NCBI GenBank assembly: GCA_036568605.1
Contig: DATCSE010000489.1
Location: 1-9,276, forward strand
DNA from: DATCSE01 sp036568605
GTDB taxonomy: Bacteria; Pseudomonadota; Gammaproteobacteria; Burkholderiales; Burkholderiaceae_C
Direction: 5' to 3'
DNA length: 9,276 nt
Below the pieces are notes generated by a model. The model saw only the letters and a list, made by a program, of their open reading frames with translations, did not search any database and was not told where the DNA came from. Made by a program: the position numbers and the translations under genes. This document shows positions 4,985 to 9,276 of this stretch, in pieces (the first letter of the stretch is position 1; every line of letters begins with the position of its first letter).

Positions 4985-5833
4985 TCAGATCTCCTTCGCG
5001 GCCGCGGCGTCGAGCGCGACGCGCTCGGCATGCGCATAGACGACCAGATCGTCCTGCCGCGCCAGCCCGACCAGGGCCATGCCGGCTGCGCGTGCGGTCG
5101 CGATCGCGAGCAGCGTCGGCGCCGAAACCGCCGCGAGCAGCGGTGCGCCGGCCATCGCGGCCTTCTGCACCATCTCGACGCTGGCGCGGCTGGTCACCGC
5201 GATGAAGCCGTCGCGCGCCGCGTGCTGCGCGCGGGCCAGTGCGCCGATCAGCTTGTCCAGCGCGTTGTGGCGGCCCACATCCTCGCGCAGCCACTGCACA
5301 TGGCCTTCGCGGTCGCACCAGGCCGCGGCATGCACCGCGCCGGTCGCCTCGCACAGGCGCTGGCGTTCGCGCATCTCGCGCATGGCCGTCGCAATCGCAT
5401 GCGCCGGTAGCGGCGCGCCGTCCGCGGCGATGCGCGGCAGCGGCCGCAGCACCTGGTCCAGGCTCTCGGTGCCGCACAGCCCGCAGCCGGTGCGGCCTGC
5501 CAGCGTGCGGCGCCGTTCCTTCAGGCCGGCAAAGCAGCGCGCCGAGACCTCGAGCCGCAGCGTGATGCCGGCGGCATCGACCTCGACCTCGCAGCCGTAC
5601 AGCTCGCTCGCGCTCGCGAAGATGCCTTCGGCCAGCCCGAAGCCCAGCGCGAAGTCCTCGAGGTCGGCCGGCGTCGCGAGCATCACCGCATGCGAGATGC
5701 CGTTGAACTCGAGCGCGACCGGCACCTCTTCGCTGACCCAGTCCTCGACCTCGCTGCGCACGCCGCCGCGCCAGCGCACGACGTGGGCGAGGCGCGCACC
5801 GTCGGCCGGCATCGTGAACTCGGCGCGGTTCAT
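4985..5833 (-). CDS. fdhD: Formate dehydrogenase accessory sulfurtransferase FdhD (FdsC)
   Basis: A 282-residue cytoplasmic chaperone that moves sulfur from a cysteine desulfurase to the bis-MGD molybdenum cofactor of formate dehydrogenase, a step needed for activity. Seen: the N-terminal block SEEVPVALEFNGISHAVMLATP (34-55), DLEDFALGFGLAEGI (57-71), the sulfur-carrying motif CGLCG with Cys117 and Cys120, and the cofactor-binding blocks REDVGRHNALDKLIG and TSRASVEMVQKAA. Length fits the family. The ATG at 5833 overlaps the fdsA stop (ATGA), giving translational coupling with the enzyme it matures. In fdsGBACD clusters this gene is called fdsC. Nothing is missing. Confidence 0.95.
   Translation of the reverse strand: MNRAEFTMPADGARLAHVVRWRGGVRSEVEDWVSEEVPVALEFNGISHAVMLATPADLEDFALGFGLAEGIFASASELYGCEVEVDAAGITLRLEVSARCFAGLKERRRTLAGRTGCGLCGTESLDQVLRPLPRIAADGAPLPAHAIATAMREMRERQRLCEATGAVHAAAWCDREGHVQWLREDVGRHNALDKLIGALARAQHAARDGFIAVTSRASVEMVQKAAMAGAPLLAAVSAPTLLAIATARAAGMALVGLARQDDLVVYAHAERVALDAAAAKEI
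4991..4996 (-). promoter_or_regulatory. Ribosome binding site of fdsD
   Basis: AAGGAG on the minus strand, 9 nt before the fdsD ATG at 4981 and inside the last codons of fdhD. It supports the short fdsD gene as real. Confidence 0.7.
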
Positions 5834-8781
5834 CGGGCGCCCGCCGTCGAGGCTTCGGAAGGCGCAGCCGTCCGGCGCTGCTCGAGCAGCTCGGCCTGCA
5901 CCTTGTCGAAGCGGCTGAACTCGCGCTGCCACTGCGAGGGCTGCGTCACCGGCATCACCTGCACCGCGGTCACCTTGTACTCGGGACAGTTGGTGGCCCA
6001 GTCGGAGCTGTCGGTCGTGATCACGTTCGCACCCGACTCGGGGAAGTGGAAGGTCGTGTAGACCACGCCCGGCTGCATGCGCTCGCTGACCACCGCACGC
6101 AGCACCGTGTCGCCGGCGCGGCTCTGGATGCCGACCCAGTCGCCGTCCCGGATGCCGCGGTCTTCGGCATCGTGCGGGTGGATCTCGAGCCGGTCCTCGC
6201 TGTGCCAGAGGTTGTTGTCGGTGCGCCGCGTCTGCGCGCCGACGTTGTACTGCGACAGGATGCGCCCGGTCGTCAGCAGCAGCGGGAACTTGCGCGTGAC
6301 CTTCTCGTCGGTCGCGACGTACTGCGTGATGATGAAGCGGCCCTTGCCGCGCACGAAGCGGTCGATGTGCATCGTCGGCGTGCCCTCCGGCGCCTGCGCA
6401 TTGCACGGCCACTGCACGCTGCCCAGCTTGTCCAGCAGCTCGTAGCTGACGCCCGAGAACGTCGGCGTCAGTGCCGCGATCTCGGCCATGATCTCCTTCG
6501 GATGCGCGTAGTTCATCGGGTAGCCGAGCGCGTTCGACAGCAGCATCGTCACTTCCCAATCCGCGTAGCCGGCCTTCGGCGGCATCACCTTGCGCACCCG
6601 CGAGATGCGGCGCTCGGCGTTCGTGAACGTGCCGTCCTTCTCGAGGAACGACGAGCCGGGCAGGAACACGTGCGCGTACTTCGCAGTCTCGTTCAGGAAC
6701 AGGTCCTGCACGACGATGCACTCCATCGCCTCGAGCGCGTGCGCGACGTGCTGCGTGTTCGGGTCGGACTGCACGATGTCCTCGCCCTCGCAGTACAGGC
6801 CCTTGAAGCTGCCGTCCATCGCGGCGTCGAACATGTTCGGGATGCGCAGCCCCGGCTCGCTCTGCAGGCTCACGCCCCAGGCCGCCTCGAACTCGCTGCG
6901 CACGGTGCTGTCCGACACGTGCCGGTAACCCGGCAGCTCGTGCGGGAACGAGCCGATGTCGCAGCTGCCCTGCACGTTGTTCTGGCCGCGCAGCGGGTTC
7001 ACGCCCACGCCCTCGCGGCCGACGTTGCCGGTGGCCATCGCGAGGTTCGCGATGCCCATCACGGTGGTCGAGCCCTGGCTGTGCTCGGTGACGCCCAGGC
7101 CGTAGTAGATCGCCGCGTTGGGGCGCGCGCCGGCCTTCAGGTCGGCCGCCGTGCCGTCGCTGCGGCCGGTCGCGTACAGGCGCGCCGCGGCGCGGATCTC
7201 GCTCGCCGGCACGCCGGTGACGGCCTCGGTGGCCTCGGGCGAGTTCTCGGCGCGGCTGACGAACTCGCGCCACTCGCGGAACGACTTGTCGTCGCAGCGC
7301 TGCGCGATGTAGGCCTCGTCCATCAGCCCTTCGGTCGCGAGCACGTGCGCGAGCGCGGTGACGACCGCGACGTTCGTGCCAGGGCGCAACTGCAGGTGGT
7401 GCTGGGCCTGGATGTGCGGCGACTTGACGATGTCGATCTTGCGCGGGTCGATCACGATCAGCTTCGCGCCCGGCTCTTTTCCGTTTCCTCGCAGCCGCTT
7501 CTTCATGCGCGACGCGAACACCGGGTGGCCATCGGTCGGGTTCGCGCCCATCACGATGATCACGTCGGCCTTCTCGACCGAGCGGAAGGTCTGCGTGCCG
7601 GCCGACTCGCCCAGCGTCTGCTTCAACCCGTAGCCGGTCGGCGAGTGGCAGACGCGCGCGCAGGTGTCGACGTTGTTGTTGCCGAACGCGGCGCGCACCA
7701 GCTTCTGCACCAGGTAGCCTTCCTCGTTGGTGCAGCGCGACGAGACGATGCCGCCGATCGAATCGCGCCCGTGCTGGGCCTGGATGCGCTTGAACTCGCC
7801 GGCCGCGTAGGCGATTGCTTCGTCCCAGCTCACCTCCTGCCACGGGTCGGTGATCTTCTGACGGATCATCGGTTTCGTGATGCGGTCCTGATGCGTCGCG
7901 TAGCCCCACGCGAAGCGGCCTTTCACGCAGGAGTGGCCGTCGTTCGCCTGGCCGTCCTTCCACGGCACCATGCGCACGACCTCGTTGCCCTTCATCTCGG
8001 CCTTGAAGCCGCAGCCCACGCCGCAGTACGCGCAGGTCGTGATTGCGCTGTGCTCGGCCTGGCCCAGCCAGATCACCGACTTCTCCTGCAGCGTCGCGGT
8101 CGGGCAGGCCTGCACGCAGGCGCCGCAGCTGACGCACTCGGACTCCATGAACGGCTCGTCCATGCCCGGCGAGACGCGCGACTCGAAGCCGCGGCCCGAG
8201 ATCGTCAGCGCAAACGTACCCTGGGTCTCCTCGCAGGCGCGCACGCAGCGGTTGCAGACGATGCACTTGCTGGCGTCGTAGGTGAAGTACGGGTTGGACT
8301 CGTCCTTCGGGCTGTCCAGGTGGTGCGCGCCGCCGTACTGGTCGCCGACGCCGTAGCGCACGTTGCGCAGCCCGGTCACGCCGGCCATGTCCTGCAGCTC
8401 GCAGTTGCCGTTCGCGCTGCAGGTGAGGCAATCGAGCGGGTGGTCGGAGATGTACAGCTCCATCACGCCCTTGCGCAGATCCTGCAGCTTGGGGCTCTGC
8501 GTGCGCACCTTCATGCCGGCCTCGGCCGGCGTCGTGCACGAGGCCGGGTAGCCCTTGCGGCCTTCGATCTCGACCAGGCACAGCCGGCACGAGCCGAACG
8601 GCTCCAGGCTGTCGGTCGCGCACAGCTTGGGGACCTTCACGCCGGCGTCGATCGCGGCGCGCATCAGCGAGGTGCCCTTGGGCACGGTGACCGGCTGGCC
8701 GTCGATCTCCAGCGTGACCTCTTGTTCCGACTCGCGGCGCGGCGTGCCGTAGTCGATCTCGGGGTGTTGGTGGTTCAGCAT
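5830..8781 (-). CDS. fdsA: NAD-dependent formate dehydrogenase, molybdenum catalytic alpha subunit
   Basis: A 983-residue cytoplasmic catalytic subunit that oxidises formate to CO2 at a bis-MGD molybdenum site and passes electrons through Fe-S clusters to FdsB and NAD+; the complex can also run as a CO2 reductase. Domains in order: [2Fe-2S] ferredoxin-like region with Cys54, 65, 68, 82; His114/Cys118/121/127 cluster; two [4Fe-4S] sites with Cys173/176/179/183 and Cys216/219/222/226; the cluster next to molybdenum with Cys250/253/257/285; then the molybdopterin domains with NPLRGQNNVQG (595-605) and a C-terminal cofactor-binding domain. The active-site motif is ARVCHSPTGYG with Cys378-His379, so it is the Cys type, not selenocysteine. 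No Tat signal. The ATG at 8781 is supported by GGAGG 9 nt ahead; the frame stays open further up only as a shadow of fdsB. Its stop overlaps fdhD. Confidence 0.97.
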   Translation of the reverse strand: MLNHQHPEIDYGTPRRESEQEVTLEIDGQPVTVPKGTSLMRAAIDAGVKVPKLCATDSLEPFGSCRLCLVEIEGRKGYPASCTTPAEAGMKVRTQSPKLQDLRKGVMELYISDHPLDCLTCSANGNCELQDMAGVTGLRNVRYGVGDQYGGAHHLDSPKDESNPYFTYDASKCIVCNRCVRACEETQGTFALTISGRGFESRVSPGMDEPFMESECVSCGACVQACPTATLQEKSVIWLGQAEHSAITTCAYCGVGCGFKAEMKGNEVVRMVPWKDGQANDGHSCVKGRFAWGYATHQDRITKPMIRQKITDPWQEVSWDEAIAYAAGEFKRIQAQHGRDSIGGIVSSRCTNEEGYLVQKLVRAAFGNNNVDTCARVCHSPTGYGLKQTLGESAGTQTFRSVEKADVIIVMGANPTDGHPVFASRMKKRLRGNGKEPGAKLIVIDPRKIDIVKSPHIQAQHHLQLRPGTNVAVVTALAHVLATEGLMDEAYIAQRCDDKSFREWREFVSRAENSPEATEAVTGVPASEIRAAARLYATGRSDGTAADLKAGARPNAAIYYGLGVTEHSQGSTTVMGIANLAMATGNVGREGVGVNPLRGQNNVQGSCDIGSFPHELPGYRHVSDSTVRSEFEAAWGVSLQSEPGLRIPNMFDAAMDGSFKGLYCEGEDIVQSDPNTQHVAHALEAMECIVVQDLFLNETAKYAHVFLPGSSFLEKDGTFTNAERRISRVRKVMPPKAGYADWEVTMLLSNALGYPMNYAHPKEIMAEIAALTPTFSGVSYELLDKLGSVQWPCNAQAPEGTPTMHIDRFVRGKGRFIITQYVATDEKVTRKFPLLLTTGRILSQYNVGAQTRRTDNNLWHSEDRLEIHPHDAEDRGIRDGDWVGIQSRAGDTVLRAVVSERMQPGVVYTTFHFPESGANVITTDSSDWATNCPEYKVTAVQVMPVTQPSQWQREFSRFDKVQAELLEQRRTAAPSEASTAGAR

Positions 8782-8790
8782 CGTCGTGGG

Positions 8791-8795
8791 CCTCC
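8791..8795 (-). promoter_or_regulatory. Strong ribosome binding site of fdsA
   Basis: GGAGG, directly after the fdsB stop codon (TGAGGAGG on the minus strand) and 9 nt before the ATG at 8781. It fixes the fdsA start and shows independent re-initiation after fdsB. Confidence 0.8.
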
Positions 8796-9276
8796 TCAAG
8801 CGGCTTCGCAGTCCGGCGTGGCGATGCCGAAGTCCTGCGGGTAGTGGTTCAGGGCCGAGAGCACCGGGTAAGGCGTCATGCCGCCCATCGCGCACAGGCT
8901 GCCGTGCAGCATCGTGTCGCACAGGTCGCGCAGCAGCGCGACCTGCTGCGTGCGGTCGTGCTGCGGGCCGCGGCGCGAGGCCGGCGGCGCGACGATGCGG
9001 TCGATGACCTCGACGCCGCGGGTCGAGCCGATGCGGCACGGCGTGCACTTGCCGCACGACTCGATCGCGCAGAACTCCATCGCGTAGCGCGCGAGCTTCG
9101 AGAGGTCCGCGGTGTCGTCGTGCACGACGATGCCGCCGTGGCCGACGACCGCGCCGACCGCGGCATACGCCTCGTAGTCCAGCGGCAGGTCCCACTGCGA
9201 CTCGGGCACGTAGGCGCCCAGCGGGCCCCCGACCTGGATGGCCTTGACCGGCCGGCCGCTGCGGGTGCCGCCGCCG
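8796..9276 (-). CDS. fdsB: NAD-dependent formate dehydrogenase, NADH-binding beta subunit (partial, N-terminus beyond right edge)
   Basis: The C-terminal 159 residues of FdsB, a relative of the NuoF subunit of complex I that holds FMN, a [4Fe-4S] cluster and the NAD+ site and passes formate-derived electrons to NAD+. Seen: the open frame continues to the right edge through the SLBB-type segment AIQVGGPLGAYVP, then GHGGIVVHDDTADL, then the cluster motif ESCGKCTPCRIGSTRG with a fourth Cys in HGSLCAMGG, and the family ending PVLSALNHYPQDFGI. The FMN/NAD region lies outside the window. A GTG at 9209 inside the frame is not the real start. It ends 14 nt before fdsA. fdsG is expected further out, completing fdsGBACD. 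Confidence 0.95.
   Translation of the reverse strand, partial: GGGTRSGRPVKAIQVGGPLGAYVPESQWDLPLDYEAYAAVGAVVGHGGIVVHDDTADLSKLARYAMEFCAIESCGKCTPCRIGSTRGVEVIDRIVAPPASRRGPQHDRTQQVALLRDLCDTMLHGSLCAMGGMTPYPVLSALNHYPQDFGIATPDCEAA

Noticed and set aside
4422..5477. Minus-strand frame covering the repeat array and part of fdhD
   Set aside because: Translation is PVRAEVSKPYRRTPRYPN-type repeat sequence plus an out-of-frame shadow of fdhD.
7641..7660. Possible selenocysteine site in formate dehydrogenase
   Set aside because: The active-site codon for residue 378 is TGC (Cys), so no recoding or SECIS element is needed.
6046..8844. Long open frame (932 codons) on the plus strand opposite fdsA
   Set aside because: It is a GC-rich mirror frame of fdsA with Arg/His/Ala-rich, motif-free translation; fdsA on the other strand has full cofactor motifs.
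8782..9195. Upstream extension of the fdsA frame through fdsB
   Set aside because: The extension is an Arg/Ala-rich shadow of fdsB; GGAGG and the ferredoxin-like N-terminus place the start at 8781.

Overview
The window is very GC-rich, has almost no spacer between genes, and carries a soluble NAD-linked formate dehydrogenase operon plus a flavocytochrome-c type sulfide dehydrogenase. That combination, the protein families and the codon choice (strong G/C at third positions) suggest a Burkholderiales-like betaproteobacterium of the Rubrivivax/Leptothrix/Methylibium kind. This placement is inferred from gene content, not from a marker gene.

Left block (1-2621, all on the minus strand, read right to left): lemA, then a helical protein of unknown function that resembles the C-terminal part of long M48 peptidases but has no peptidase domain, then a small monoheme cytochrome c, then the flavoprotein of a flavocytochrome c sulfide dehydrogenase (fccB, cut by the left edge). 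Spacings are 5 nt, a 1-nt overlap and a 4-nt overlap, so this looks like one translationally coupled operon. The last two genes would oxidise sulfide in the periplasm; the membrane-anchored first gene and the unknown second gene have no established link to that.

Middle (2622-4341): a 134-bp divergent control region with nearly concentric inverted repeats, then on the plus strand a TauE/SafE-type membrane transporter and an ArsR-type winged-helix regulator with an extended Cys-containing C-terminal region. Transporter, regulator and sulfide dehydrogenase together suggest a small sulfur-handling locus (inference).

Repeat block (4308-4726): a non-coding array between convergent genes. It has three head-to-tail copies of a 109-bp composite made of two related palindromic half-units (55 + 54 bp), the last copy shortened, capped on both sides by copies in the opposite orientation. 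The left cap encodes the last residues of the ArsR-type protein. The caps can pair with the outer array units and form large hairpins, so the block probably ends transcription from both sides.

Right block (4754-9276, minus strand, read right to left): fdsB (3' part), fdsA, fdhD (fdsC) and fdsD, the end of an fdsGBACD operon for a cytoplasmic molybdenum, NAD+-dependent formate dehydrogenase. FdsB passes electrons to NAD+, FdsA carries the bis-MGD molybdenum site and several Fe-S clusters, FdhD sulfurates the cofactor, and FdsD assists maturation. fdsG would lie beyond the right edge. The active-site residue is Cys, not selenocysteine.

The most unusual parts are the capped composite repeat array, the nested inverted repeats between lemA and the transporter, and the peptidase-less M48-tail-like protein placed between lemA and the sulfide dehydrogenase genes.
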